48,805 bases of DNA from Bacteroidota bacterium (GTDB lineage Bacteria; Bacteroidota; Bacteroidia; Palsa-948), in assembly GCA_003164895.1 (NCBI GenBank), contig PLUL01000059.1, positions 1 to 48,805 of the forward strand. The letters are read 5' to 3'. Positions within the stretch are counted from its first letter, which is position 1. Each line of letters starts with the position of its first letter. This document shows, in pieces, positions 17,018 to 25,413 of this stretch. Both the position numbers and the translations under genes were made by a program. The notes beneath the pieces were generated by a model, which saw only the letters and a list, made by a program, of their open reading frames with translations, was not told the origin of the DNA and made no database searches.

Positions 17018-17812
17018 ATGACGCGCGAAGAACTTTTCGAAAATATAAAAAAGAAAAAATCTTTCCTCTGTATTGGGTTGGATACAGATTTAAAAAAAAT
17101 CCCCAAACATCTTCACAAATCTTCTGATCCGATTTTTGAATTCAATAAACAAATAATTGATGCCACTCACGATTTGTGCGTTGCGTATAAACCGAATGTT
17201 GCCTTTTATGAATCACTTGGTTCTGTAGGATGGGAAGCACTGGAAAAAACTGCTGACTACCTAAAAAAGTTTAAAGATATTTTTACCATTGCGGATGCAA
17301 AACGCGGAGACATAGGAAATACTTCCAGCATGTATGCTCAGGCATTTTTCGGATTGATGGATTTTGATTCAATCACAGTTGCTCCTTATATGGGTGAAGA
17401 TTCTGTAACTCCATTTTTAGAATACGAAGGAAAATGGGCGATACTTTTAGCACTCACTTCAAACAAAGGCGCGAATGATTTCCAAACAGAACATGAATTG
17501 TATAAAACGGTTTTAAAAAAATCTCAGCAATGGGGAAATGCAGATAACATGATGTATGTGGTTGGAGCCACACGAGCCGAGATGCTTGCTGATGTGAGAA
17601 AAATTGTTCCCGATCATTTTCTTCTTGTCCCGGGTGTTGGCGCACAGGGTGGCAGTTTACCAGAAGTTGCCAAATACGGTATGAACAAACAATGCGGACT
17701 GTTGGTTAATTCCTCACGAAATATTATTTACGCCAGCGATAAAGAAGATTTTGCTCAAAAAGCGAGAGAAGAAGCGATGAAGATGCAGAAGGAAATGTCT
17801 TCTTTATTATAA
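17018..17812 (+). CDS. pyrF: Orotidine 5'-phosphate decarboxylase (type 2)
   Basis: The enzyme converts OMP to UMP, the last step of de novo pyrimidine synthesis. The 264-residue length and the signature [15 protein letters not shown] (catalytic Asp93, Lys95 and Asp98) place it in the group with the longer, type 2 sequences. Other conserved stretches are [23 protein letters not shown] and [11 protein letters not shown]. It follows prfA closely and probably belongs to the purM-prfA-pyrF unit. The next gene has a -7 box directly at its start and can be transcribed alone. Confidence 0.96.
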   Translation: MTREELFENIKKKKSFLCIGLDTDLKKIPKHLHKSSDPIFEFNKQIIDATHDLCVAYKPNVAFYESLGSVGWEALEKTADYLKKFKDIFTIADAKRGDIGNTSSMYAQAFFGLMDFDSITVAPYMGEDSVTPFLEYEGKWAILLALTSNKGANDFQTEHELYKTVLKKSQQWGNADNMMYVVGATRAEMLADVRKIVPDHFLLVPGVGAQGGSLPEVAKYGMNKQCGLLVNSSRNIIYASDKEDFAQKAREEAMKMQKEMSSLL

Positions 17813-17824
17813 TCTCCCCTTTTA

Positions 17825-17832
17825 TATATTCG
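17825..17832 (+). promoter_or_regulatory. -7 box TATATTCG four nt before the DUF2851 start codon
   Basis: TATATTCG fits TAnnTTTG with the common C variant and is separated from ATG 17837 by only CGTC. The expected transcription start coincides with the start codon, predicting a leaderless mRNA. No clear -33 TTG is visible. Confidence 0.55.
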
Positions 17833-17836
17833 CGTC

Positions 17837-19120
17837 ATGCAAGAAGAATTCCTCCACTACCTCTGGAAGTTCCGGTTGTTTGACGAAAAAAATATTCTCA
17901 CGCAATCAGGCGAACCTATTGAAATTCTGAAATGCGGAGAACCCAATTCCGATTCAGGTCCGGATTTTTTCAATGCAAAAATTAAAATCGGAAAAACTAT
18001 CTGGGCGGGAAATGCGGAAATCCATGTTAACGCTTCAGATTGGGAAACACACAAACACCACTATGACAAAGCATATGATAATGTGATTCTTCATGTTGTT
18101 TATGAAGCCGACAAAGAATTGAAAAGAAAGAATGGGGAAATTATTCCAACTCTCGAATTGAAAGATAGAATCCCGAAAAACATTTATCAGAAATATTTAT
18201 CTTTCAAATCCAGCCGCGACTGGATTCCTTGCGGTAAACAGATAAAAGATGTTGATTCTTTTACATTGAATCATTGGCTTGACCGATTGCTTGCAGAACG
18301 ATTGGAAAGAAAATCCATCTCCATTCTTGAAAGTTTAAAACAGAACAAAAACAACTGGGAAGAAACTTTTTATCGTCAACTCGCCCGAAATTTCGGATTA
18401 AAAATAAATGCAGAACCGTTTGAACTGCTTGCAAAAACTTTGCCTGTTTCTGTTCTTGGAAAACACAAAAATAGTTTACTTCAAATCGAATCCTTATTGT
18501 TTGGAACAGCAGGATTATTAGAAAAAGATTTAAAAGATGATTATGCAGTAGGTATACAAAAAGAGTTTCAGTTTCTTAAACAGAAATTTAAACTTAAACC
18601 GATTGATGCATCGCTCTGGAAATTCATGCGCTTGCATCCTCCAAACTTTCCAACCATTCGGATTTCACAATTTGCAAATATCATTTACAAATCTTCTCAT
18701 CTGTTTTCAAAAATCATAGAAGCAAAAAATGAAAAAGCGATACGCGATTTGTTCTTCTGCGAAACAAGTGAATATTGGCAAATACATTATCGTTTTGACA
18801 AATCTTCTCCAAAACGAAAGAAGATTTTAGGGAATGACGCGGTGAATAATATCATCATCAATACCATCGCTCCGTTTATTTTTATCTATGGGAAAGAAAA
18901 AGGACAAGAGAATTACGTTGAACGAGCTTTGGAATTGCTTGAAAAAATTCCACCCGAAAAAAATTCCATCATCAGCAAATGGAAAGAAACAGGAGTGAAT
19001 GCGAAGAATGCTTATGAAACCCAAGCGTTACTTCAATTGAAAAATGAATATTGTTCAAAGAAACAATGTTTGGAGTGTTCAGTAGGTGCAAAACTTTTAA
19101 GTGCTAATTCATTCAATTAA
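17837..19120 (+). CDS. DUF2851 family protein
   Basis: The 427-residue cytoplasmic protein matches the Bacteroidota DUF2851 family. It opens MQEEFLHYLWKFRLFD and continues with GEPNSDSGPDFFNAKIKIG, WAGNAEIHVNASDWETHKHH and YDNVILHVVYEAD. The conserved His/Asp/Glu cluster in the first 110 residues (NAEIHVNASDW, HHYDKAYDNVILHVV) resembles a metal or nuclease-like site, but this is inference. The C-terminus contains CSKKQCLECSVG with three Cys, possibly a metal-binding knuckle. No function has been established that I know of. The spacing of the -7 box supports this exact start. Confidence 0.85.
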   Translation: MQEEFLHYLWKFRLFDEKNILTQSGEPIEILKCGEPNSDSGPDFFNAKIKIGKTIWAGNAEIHVNASDWETHKHHYDKAYDNVILHVVYEADKELKRKNGEIIPTLELKDRIPKNIYQKYLSFKSSRDWIPCGKQIKDVDSFTLNHWLDRLLAERLERKSISILESLKQNKNNWEETFYRQLARNFGLKINAEPFELLAKTLPVSVLGKHKNSLLQIESLLFGTAGLLEKDLKDDYAVGIQKEFQFLKQKFKLKPIDASLWKFMRLHPPNFPTIRISQFANIIYKSSHLFSKIIEAKNEKAIRDLFFCETSEYWQIHYRFDKSSPKRKKILGNDAVNNIIINTIAPFIFIYGKEKGQENYVERALELLEKIPPEKNSIISKWKETGVNAKNAYETQALLQLKNEYCSKKQCLECSVGAKLLSANSFN

Positions 19121-19138
19121 AACAGGGCTACAATTTAT

Positions 19139-19146
19139 TATCTTTG
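19139..19146 (+). promoter_or_regulatory. -7 box TATCTTTG four nt before the PspC gene
   Basis: TATCTTTG is a perfect TAnnTTTG and is separated from ATG 19151 by TGCT only. It is the same geometry as at 17825, 21501, 31110, 33529 and 33583. Confidence 0.6.
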
Positions 19147-19150
19147 TGCT

Positions 19151-19381
19151 ATGGTAAAGCGCATAAGAAATTGGTTTGAAGGGCAGGCATTTGGCGTTTG
19201 CAGTTGGATGGGAAAAAAAATGGGCATCAAAGCCACCACCATCCGAATGTATTTTATTTATTTATCTTTTTTTACTTTTGGTTCGCCAATAATTATTTAT
19301 TTTATTCTGGCATTTATGCTGGAACACAAAGAATATTTCAAGCCGCGAAAAAGTACCCGACCAACTATTTGGGATTTATAA
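19151..19381 (+). CDS. Short PspC-domain membrane protein
   Basis: The 76-residue protein has the PspC pattern. A basic N-terminus with WFEGQAFGVCSWMGKKMGIKATTIRMYFIY precedes one hydrophobic helix (about 33-56, FIYLSFFTFGSPIIIYFILAF). PspC-like domains respond to envelope stress in enterobacteria; the role of short stand-alone forms in Bacteroidota is less clear. The gene has its own -7 box and no obvious partner. The 103-nt gap after it contains a twice-repeated GTAATCTGTGTAATCT-like word and nothing else. Confidence 0.85.
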   Translation: MVKRIRNWFEGQAFGVCSWMGKKMGIKATTIRMYFIYLSFFTFGSPIIIYFILAFMLEHKEYFKPRKSTRPTIWDL

Positions 19382-19484
19382 TTTTGGTATATGATTTCAC
19401 CGATAAAAAACAGGTTACACCGATGGATTTGTAATAATGTAATCTGTGTAATCTCCCAAAGTAAATCTGTGTAATCACAAGTCA

Positions 19485-20492
19485 GTGAAAAACCCTTTCT
19501 TCAACAGAATTTATTTACCCGTAACCCTACTCTTCGTTATTACGCTTATAGGCATGAGCGGATATGTTTTTATTGAGCATTACACGCTGATAGATGCCTT
19601 TTACATGACTATCATTACCGTTGCCACAGTTGGTTTTGGTGAAGTGCACCCGCTCAGCGATGCAGGAAAAATATTCACGGCGTTTCTCATCATGACCAGT
19701 TTTGGTATTTTTGCCTATTCCATTTCTTTGATAACACGTTATATTGTAGATGGAGAGTTTCAACATTTTTTTAAAAGCTACCGAATGAACAACACAATAG
19801 AAAAAATTGAAAACCATGTCATCATCTGTGGCTACGGACGTAACGGCAGACAGGCGGCTCATGTGTTGAAACAGCACAATCAGCGTTTTGTTGTGATTGA
19901 ACAAAAACATGAAGTGGTTTCATCTATTACACATCGTTTTTCTCATCTCCTAATTGAAGGGAATGCCACCGATGACGAAGTTTTACAGAAAGCAGGAATC
20001 ACAAGAGCAAAAGCATTGATAACAACACTCCCAACCGATGCTGATAATCTTTTCATTGTTCTTTCTGCGCGTTCATTGAATGCAAATCTCACCATCATCA
20101 GTCGCGCTTCGGATGATAACTCCGACAAAAAATTAAAAACTGCCGGAGCGAACAATGTCATCATGCCGGACAAAGTAGGTGGCGCTCACATGGCATCACT
20201 CGTTCTGAAACCCGATGTGGTTGAATTTATAGATTACATTACCGCGCAAGGAGAAAATAATATTAATCTGGAAGAATTTACTTTTACCGATTTGCGCGAA
20301 GAACTTCGAAATAAAACGATTGCCGATATTGATGTGCGAAGCAAATCGGGTGCAAATATTATTGGCTTCAAAACGGATGGCGGACAGTTTATTATAAATC
20401 CTTCGCCCGATACAAAAATAATTCCCAACGCAAAACTTTTTGTACTTGGCACCAATGAACAGATAAAAAAATTAAAAGAACTTCTTTCGTAA
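19485..20492 (+). CDS. Two-helix potassium channel with TrkA (RCK) N and C domains
   Basis: The 335-residue protein starts at GTG 19485. TM1 is about residues 11-31, then comes a pore loop with filter TVGFGE (48-53), where Phe replaces the usual Tyr of TVGYG. TM2 is about 63-87. The RCK-N Rossmann domain begins at HVIICGYGRNGRQ (111-123, GxGxxG) with an acidic residue ending beta-2 (VVIEQ). The RCK-C domain is about 255-335. The family forms ligand-gated K+ channels controlled by nucleotides or ions binding the RCK ring. The layout resembles MthK or Kch. It is followed after 21 nt by the RmlD-like gene. Phe in the filter occurs in some channels and may alter selectivity. Confidence 0.92.
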   Translation: MKNPFFNRIYLPVTLLFVITLIGMSGYVFIEHYTLIDAFYMTIITVATVGFGEVHPLSDAGKIFTAFLIMTSFGIFAYSISLITRYIVDGEFQHFFKSYRMNNTIEKIENHVIICGYGRNGRQAAHVLKQHNQRFVVIEQKHEVVSSITHRFSHLLIEGNATDDEVLQKAGITRAKALITTLPTDADNLFIVLSARSLNANLTIISRASDDNSDKKLKTAGANNVIMPDKVGGAHMASLVLKPDVVEFIDYITAQGENNINLEEFTFTDLREELRNKTIADIDVRSKSGANIIGFKTDGGQFIINPSPDTKIIPNAKLFVLGTNEQIKKLKELLS

Positions 20493-20513
20493 ATCTTCGA
20501 AAAGCTATACAAA

Positions 20514-21470
20514 ATGGAAATTCTCATTACCGGTTCTAACGGATTACTCGGACAAAAAGTTGTTTACGGTCTTTTGGGCGATTCGCTTTGTATCCTCCCT
20601 GATGAGTTGAGAAAACAAATTAAATCAGAAGTTGAAATCATCGCCACAGCCAAAGGAGAAAATCGTTTGCTGAGAAAAGATGGATATATATATGAATCGC
20701 TTGACATTACAAATAAATCAGAGGTAGAAAATATTTTTTCTAAATATAAGCCCGATGTAGTTATCAATACCGCAGCAATGACCAATGTGGATGCCTGCGA
20801 AACCAAACGCGAAGAATGTTGGACTGCAAATGTTACCGCGATGCAATATTTGGTTGATGCTCTTGAAAAAATTGGGACACATCTAATACATATTTCAACC
20901 GACTTCGTTTTTGACGGAATGAAAGGAGCGCCTTATGATGAGAAAGACAAACCGAACCCGCTTCACTATTACGCGCTTTCAAAACTGGAAGGAGAAAAAA
21001 TTGTGATGGGAAGCAAACTCAAATGGGCAATTCTTAGAACCATTATCGTTTTTGGAGTGGTAGATGGCAACACAAGAAGCAATCTTGTTTTGTGGGTGAA
21101 AAATAATTTGGAGCAAAAGAAAAAAATAAATGTCATCAACGACCAGTTCCGCGCTCCAACTCTTTCCGAAGATCTTGCACAAGGATGTATACTCGCAGCG
21201 ATGAATGGCGCAGAAGGAATCTATCACGTTTCGGGAAAAGAAACTTTCTGCATCCTTGATTTGGCTAATCAAATTGCCGACTTCTGGAAATTAGATAAAT
21301 CATTTATTAATCCTGTTTCATCAGCCGAATTGAATCAGCCGGCAAAACGCCCGCCTTACACCGGCTTTATAATAGATAAAGCAAAAAAAGAATTGGGTTA
21401 TAGTCCCCGCTCGTTCAAAGAAGGATTGGAAATTGTAGATATGCAGCTGAAAGTCTATAGCAATAAATAA
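20514..21470 (+). CDS. SDR-family sugar-nucleotide reductase, RmlD (dTDP-4-dehydrorhamnose reductase)-like
   Basis: The 318-residue protein has an NAD(P)-binding GSNGLLGQ (7-14) and the catalytic YxxxK pair Tyr153/Lys157 in HYYALSKLEGEK. RmlD-type signatures are DVVINTAAMTNVDACE and LIHISTDFVFDG. RmlD performs the last reduction of dTDP-L-rhamnose synthesis. However, no rmlA, rmlB or rmlC is present in this window, so it may be a stand-alone epimerase or reductase acting on another nucleotide sugar. It probably shares a transcript with the K+ channel. The family is certain; the exact substrate is open. Confidence 0.82.
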   Translation: MEILITGSNGLLGQKVVYGLLGDSLCILPDELRKQIKSEVEIIATAKGENRLLRKDGYIYESLDITNKSEVENIFSKYKPDVVINTAAMTNVDACETKREECWTANVTAMQYLVDALEKIGTHLIHISTDFVFDGMKGAPYDEKDKPNPLHYYALSKLEGEKIVMGSKLKWAILRTIIVFGVVDGNTRSNLVLWVKNNLEQKKKINVINDQFRAPTLSEDLAQGCILAAMNGAEGIYHVSGKETFCILDLANQIADFWKLDKSFINPVSSAELNQPAKRPPYTGFIIDKAKKELGYSPRSFKEGLEIVDMQLKVYSNK

Positions 21471-21500
21471 TAAAGCAATTCGTTAATATGTTTTTAATCA

Positions 21501-21508
21501 TAATTTTG
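21501..21508 (+). promoter_or_regulatory. -7 box TAATTTTG four nt before an outer-membrane protein gene
   Basis: TAATTTTG matches TAnnTTTG and is separated from ATG 21513 by TGTG. It argues for ATG 21513 over the in-frame GTG at 21510. Confidence 0.55.
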
Positions 21509-21512
21509 TGTG

Positions 21513-22172
21513 ATGAAAAACATACTGATTTTCCTATACTTCGTTCCTCTCATTTCGTTTTCTCAGAGCGATTCTCTTTCAAAAAAAGAAAGTGGTAAAT
21601 TCCAACTCGGAATAAGAAGCACGATCAGTGCTTTCAGTGATGCAGGTTACATCGGAATGGGTTCAGGTGGACAATTTCGGCTAAAACTTGGAAGCCGTTT
21701 AAACACCGATTGGTTTGGCGATTATATCACTACAGATATTGGCGGCTTGGCAAAAAGAACTGATTATCACATTGGCTGGTCGGTGGTTTTTTATCCTTTT
21801 AACAACCAAATTAAAAAAGGAAAGTTTACTCCATATATTTTGGCAGGTCATTGTTTTGATTATACCGAAGTGAAAAAAAATTTAGTTCAGGTCGGTGATA
21901 CTTCGCTTTCTTTCGCGAGCCGATGGAGTTCTGCTGTGCAATGCGGATTAGGCACACATTACAATCTTGCAGATAATTTTGACATTTCGCTTACAGCTCA
22001 ATACATGCTTCACCTCGGAAAAGATGTGAATGCCACTATTTTTAATAACGAAATCACAGGGCAAAGAGACATACGAATTCAAAAAGGCGACCTTGGTCTT
22101 GACGGACATTTGCTGATCAATCTAAGTTTGAATGTTTATATAGCAAAACTCTGGGGAAATAAAAAAAGGTAA
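21513..22172 (+). CDS. Putative outer-membrane beta-barrel protein
   Basis: The 219-residue protein has a signal peptide MKNILIFLYFVPLISFS. The rest is beta-rich with alternating hydrophobic residues and many Gly and aromatic positions (GKFQLGIRSTISAFSDAGYIGMG, YHIGWSVVFYPFNN, FTPYILAGHCFDY, NISLTAQYMLHLG-like strands). This resembles the small OmpW/OprF-type barrels annotated as outer membrane beta-barrel proteins in Bacteroidota. I chose ATG 21513 because of the adjacent -7 box. The next gene starts immediately after the stop codon, so the two are translationally coupled. The ligand or role is unknown. Confidence 0.7.
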   Translation: MKNILIFLYFVPLISFSQSDSLSKKESGKFQLGIRSTISAFSDAGYIGMGSGGQFRLKLGSRLNTDWFGDYITTDIGGLAKRTDYHIGWSVVFYPFNNQIKKGKFTPYILAGHCFDYTEVKKNLVQVGDTSLSFASRWSSAVQCGLGTHYNLADNFDISLTAQYMLHLGKDVNATIFNNEITGQRDIRIQKGDLGLDGHLLINLSLNVYIAKLWGNKKR

Positions 22173-22736
22173 ATGAAAAAACTAATCGTCATAATCTTTC
22201 TTTCTATCGGTGTAATCTTTGCGCAAGCACAGGATGATAACAAGCAATTTATTCACAAAGGAATTTTGAGGGCAACGGGAACCATTTCTCCCGGCATGAT
22301 ACTCAAGGAAAACATCTCTACCATCTCGCTTCATGGCAATTTAGAATATTACATTGACAATAATATTTCCATGCGAGGTGATATATTTTATTTTCTGAAA
22401 GCAAAAGATAATAAAGGAAATAATCCTTTTAGTTTTAATCATTCCCTTTTTACTGGAGCTTCCTATCACTTTAAAACAAAAAATCACTTTGACCCTTATT
22501 TTGCTTTTCAACCTGGGATTGCTTATGCCAACAATAATTCAACAACACAAATAAGTCCATTGGTTTCCTCAGTTCTGGGATTCAATTATTATTTTGAACG
22601 CTGGTTTCATTTATTTATTGAAGGAAGGTATATCAATGGCAAGAACATTTCTGAAGCCGGCGTCATCTCTCTCTCAGAACTCCGTTTTTCCTTCGGTTTG
22701 GGCTTTAATCTCAGCGTAATTAAGACGAAAAATTAA
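22173..22736 (+). CDS. Putative outer-membrane beta-barrel protein
   Basis: The 187-residue protein starts directly after the preceding TAA, with no spacer. A signal peptide (MKKLIVIIFLSIGVIFAQA) is followed by beta-strand-like segments typical of an eight-stranded barrel (LHGNLEYYIDNNISMRGDIFYFL, LFTGASYHFKTKNHFDPYFAFQPG, VLGFNYYFERWFHLFIEGRY, LRFSFGLGFNLSVI). It is of similar type to the previous protein but not a clear duplicate. The pair may form a two-component surface structure; nothing more specific can be read from the sequence. Confidence 0.72.
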   Translation: MKKLIVIIFLSIGVIFAQAQDDNKQFIHKGILRATGTISPGMILKENISTISLHGNLEYYIDNNISMRGDIFYFLKAKDNKGNNPFSFNHSLFTGASYHFKTKNHFDPYFAFQPGIAYANNNSTTQISPLVSSVLGFNYYFERWFHLFIEGRYINGKNISEAGVISLSELRFSFGLGFNLSVIKTKN

Positions 22737-22739
22737 CGT

Positions 22740-22769
22740 TTTGGTATATTAGTTTTTTAATTATCTTCG
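22740..22769 (+). promoter_or_regulatory. Promoter of rplU-rpmA
   Basis: TTTG at 22740-22743 and TATCTTCG at 22762-22769 are 18 nt apart. The leader to ATG 22794 would be about 20 nt and contains no ribosome-binding purine tract. Confidence 0.65.
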
Positions 22770-22793
22770 CTTCCCTTTTTAACACATAGAAAA

Positions 22794-23105
22794 ATGTACG
22801 CTATAGTAGACATTGCAGGACAACAATTCAAGGTTCAGAAGAGCCAGCAATTATTTGTTCACCGCCTCGAAGGAAACGAAGGAGATTCCGTAAACTTTGA
22901 TAAAGTTCTTCTCGTGGATAACGAGGGAAAAGTGGATGTTGGAATGCCAACCGTAAAAGGCGCATCCATCAGCGCAAAAATTGTTTCCCATCTGAAAGGA
23001 GACAAAGTGCTTGTTTTCAAAAAGAAAAGACGCAAGGGCTACGCGAAACTGAACGGACATCGTCAGTATCTAACAAAAATTGAAATTCAAGACATTAAGT
23101 CCTAA
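22794..23105 (+). CDS. rplU: 50S ribosomal protein L21
   Basis: The 103-residue protein begins [20 protein letters not shown] and contains [20 protein letters not shown] and the basic [23 protein letters not shown] typical of the L21 C-terminus. It binds 23S rRNA in the large subunit. The gene is paired with rpmA 42 nt downstream, the classic rplU-rpmA order, and both are read from the promoter at 22740. Confidence 0.98.
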   Translation: MYAIVDIAGQQFKVQKSQQLFVHRLEGNEGDSVNFDKVLLVDNEGKVDVGMPTVKGASISAKIVSHLKGDKVLVFKKKRRKGYAKLNGHRQYLTKIEIQDIKS

Positions 23106-23147
23106 CCCGATTAATGTCGCACTAATAACGATTAACTTTTACAAGTC

Positions 23148-23411
23148 ATGGCACATAAAGCAGGTGAAGGTAAAACCAAGAATAACCGGGAGTCGCACAG
23201 TAAGCGCCTCGGTATAAAAATTTATGGCGGACAACCAGCCATTGCAGGAAACATTATTGTTCGTCAGCGCGGAACAAAACATCACCCGGGTCTTAACGTA
23301 GGCATTGGCAAAGACCATACTTTGTTTGCACTTGCAGACGGAGTGGTTCGATTCAAAAGAGGTGCTAACCACCGTTCTTTTGTATTGGTTGAACCAGTTG
23401 CAGCTAAGTAA
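23148..23411 (+). CDS. rpmA: 50S ribosomal protein L27
   Basis: The 87-residue protein shows [41 protein letters not shown] and [16 protein letters not shown], all diagnostic for L27. Its N-terminus reaches the peptidyl-transferase centre. There is no N-terminal extension needing protease removal, unlike in Firmicutes. A terminator follows 20 nt after the stop. Confidence 0.98.
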   Translation: MAHKAGEGKTKNNRESHSKRLGIKIYGGQPAIAGNIIVRQRGTKHHPGLNVGIGKDHTLFALADGVVRFKRGANHRSFVLVEPVAAK

Positions 23412-23431
23412 ACCACAAGAAAATTAACTTG

Positions 23432-23466
23432 AATCTCCTGTCTTTAATTAGTCAGGAGATTTTTTA
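23432..23466 (+). terminator. Rho-independent terminator after rplU-rpmA
   Basis: AATCTCCTG (23432-23440) pairs perfectly with CAGGAGATT (23453-23461) across a 12-nt loop, then a T run. Confidence 0.9.
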
Positions 23467-23485
23467 TTTATATACGTAAAGAATT

Positions 23486-23493
23486 TACATTTG
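23486..23493 (+). promoter_or_regulatory. -7 box TACATTTG of serS
   Basis: TACATTTG lies 15 nt upstream of ATG 23509. The expected -33 position falls in the T tract of the preceding terminator and holds no exact TTTG. Confidence 0.5.
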
Positions 23494-23508
23494 CACATCA
23501 TTTAACTT

Positions 23509-24780
23509 ATGCTCCAACTTAACTACATACGCGAGAACAAAGAAGAAGTCATCACTCGTCTGGCTATTAAGAATTTTAACGCGAAAGAATCCGTGGAAAA
23601 AATAATTTCCATTGACAGCGACCGTAGAAAAATTCAAACTGAACTTGATACATTGAATTCTGAAGCTAATGCAATTGCCAAACAGGTAGGTGATTTATTC
23701 AAAGCAGGAAAGCAGGCGGAAGCGACTGATCTGAAAAATAAAAGCACCGCGCTGAAAGAAACCACTAAGAAACTTGAAATATCACTTTCATCTACAGAAG
23801 AAGAACTGAATAAAGTATTGGTGTTGCTTCCAAACCTTCCGAGCGTAAAAGTCCCGAAGGGAAAAACTCCTGCGGACAATGAAAATGTTCACGAAGAAGG
23901 AGAAATGCCAAAACTTTCTGCAAGCGCAAAACCACACTGGGAACTAACTTCTCAATATGATATTATTGATTTTGAACTCGGAGTAAAATTAACCGGTGCC
24001 GGATTTCCTGTATATAAAGGAAAAGGAGCAAAGCTTCAACGTGCGCTTATTAATTTTTTTCTTGACAATGCAACCGCAGCAGGATTTCTTGAAATCGAAC
24101 CACCCATCATGGTGAACGAAGCATCTGGTTTTGGAACTGGTCAGTTGCCGGATAAAGAAGGACAGATGTATCATGTTGGAGTTGATAATCTCTATTTAAT
24201 TCCAACAGCAGAAGTTCCCATAACAAATATTTACCGCGATACGATTTTGAAAGGAGAAGATTTGCCAGTGAAAAATTGCGGTTATACTCCTTGTTTCCGC
24301 AGAGAAGCCGGCTCTTACGGAAAAGATGTGCGAGGTTTGAATCGCCTGCACCAATTTGATAAAGTAGAAATCGTGCAAATCGCTCATCCCGATAAATCGT
24401 ATGAAGTATTAGAAGAGATGAGAAATTATGTTGCAGGAATTTTGAGGAAATTGGAATTGCCATTCAGAATTTTAAAACTCTGCGGAGGTGATATGAGCTT
24501 TGCATCCGCGCTCACGTATGATTTTGAAACCTATTCTGCAGCGCAGCAAAAATGGCTGGAGGTAAGTTCCGTCTCCAACTTTGAAGCGTTTCAAAGTAAT
24601 CGTTCAAAAATTCGTTTCCGTGATGGCAATGGCAAACCTCAACTGGCGCACACGCTGAACGGAAGCGCATTAGCTTTACCAAGAATTGTCGCAACTCTTT
24701 TGGAAAATAATCAGACAGATAATGGAATAAAAATTCCAAAAGCACTCGTGCCCTATACTGGATTTGAAATGATCAATTAA
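23509..24780 (+). CDS. serS: Seryl-tRNA synthetase
   Basis: This class II synthetase charges tRNA-Ser. The 423-residue length is standard. An N-terminal coiled-coil arm (about 25-105, [20 protein letters not shown] to [16 protein letters not shown]) grips the tRNA variable arm. Catalytic motifs are clear: motif 2 [26 protein letters not shown]-like segment, and motif 3 [20 protein letters not shown]. The [19 protein letters not shown] segment is also standard. It has its own -7 box, and gmhA starts 1 nt after its stop codon, so the two are coupled. Confidence 0.98.
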   Translation: MLQLNYIRENKEEVITRLAIKNFNAKESVEKIISIDSDRRKIQTELDTLNSEANAIAKQVGDLFKAGKQAEATDLKNKSTALKETTKKLEISLSSTEEELNKVLVLLPNLPSVKVPKGKTPADNENVHEEGEMPKLSASAKPHWELTSQYDIIDFELGVKLTGAGFPVYKGKGAKLQRALINFFLDNATAAGFLEIEPPIMVNEASGFGTGQLPDKEGQMYHVGVDNLYLIPTAEVPITNIYRDTILKGEDLPVKNCGYTPCFRREAGSYGKDVRGLNRLHQFDKVEIVQIAHPDKSYEVLEEMRNYVAGILRKLELPFRILKLCGGDMSFASALTYDFETYSAAQQKWLEVSSVSNFEAFQSNRSKIRFRDGNGKPQLAHTLNGSALALPRIVATLLENNQTDNGIKIPKALVPYTGFEMIN

Positions 24781-24781
24781 A

Positions 24782-25354
24782 ATGAATAAAGACATCATCC
24801 ATCAGAATTTTCTTGAAGCAACAGATGTCCTTGCTACTTTTGTTTCCGACAAAAATAATTTTTCTGCTATTGAAAAGGCAGGAAAACTTTTGGTTCAGTC
24901 GATAAAGAAAGGGAACAAAATTATATCCTGCGGAAATGGCGGCTCCATGTGCGATGCCATGCATTTTGCCGAAGAACTTTCGGGAAGATTTAGAGAGAAC
25001 AGGAAAGCCCTTCCTGCAATTTCAATTTCAGATCCTTCGCATATTTCTTGTGTGGGAAATGATTACGGATACGATTTTATTTTCTCCAGATTTATTGAAG
25101 CGCTTGGAAACAGAGGCGATGTACTGCTTGCTATCAGCACCAGCGGAAATTCTAAAAATGTCATCAACGCAATAAATGTCGCCAAGAAGAAAGGAATGAA
25201 AATAATTGGGCTGACAGGAAAAGACGGAGGACGTATTTCATCTCTTTGCGATGTAGAAATTCGAGCGCCATTTTCAAAATATGCAGATCGCGCTCAAGAA
25301 ATTCATATAAAAGTTATACATTCGCTAATTCATTTTGTAGAAAATTCTCTCTAA
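24782..25354 (+). CDS. gmhA: Phosphoheptose isomerase (SIS domain, GmhA-like)
   Basis: GmhA converts sedoheptulose 7-phosphate to D-glycero-D-manno-heptose 7-phosphate, the first step to LPS core heptose. The 190-residue protein has the SIS signatures [37 protein letters not shown] and [14 protein letters not shown]. Its end, [19 protein letters not shown], fits GmhA (catalytic Glu/His region). Together with the GT9 enzyme at 28633 and kdsB at 32781 it suggests a heptose/Kdo inner core. The gene is coupled to serS by a 1-nt spacer, which has no functional meaning that I can see. A G/C-rich inverted repeat follows. Confidence 0.9.
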   Translation: MNKDIIHQNFLEATDVLATFVSDKNNFSAIEKAGKLLVQSIKKGNKIISCGNGGSMCDAMHFAEELSGRFRENRKALPAISISDPSHISCVGNDYGYDFIFSRFIEALGNRGDVLLAISTSGNSKNVINAINVAKKKGMKIIGLTGKDGGRISSLCDVEIRAPFSKYADRAQEIHIKVIHSLIHFVENSL

Positions 25355-25413
25355 ACCCCCGGAGGATTTTTTTAAACAACTAAAATAAAATCTTCATTCG
25401 GAGATTTCGGGGT
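25355..25413. repeat. Inverted-repeat-like spacer filling the gap between gmhA and comM
   Basis: The 59-bp gap starts ACCCCCGGAGGATTTTTTT and ends CGGAGATTTCGGGGT, directly abutting the comM ATG. The ends are imperfect inverted complements (ACCCC / GGGGT, with GATTTT/AAAATC inside). AAATCT (25388-25393 region) and AGATTT can also form a small hairpin. C-rich and G-rich ends recall the element inside glutamine synthetase. Whether they are one family cannot be settled here. Confidence 0.5.
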
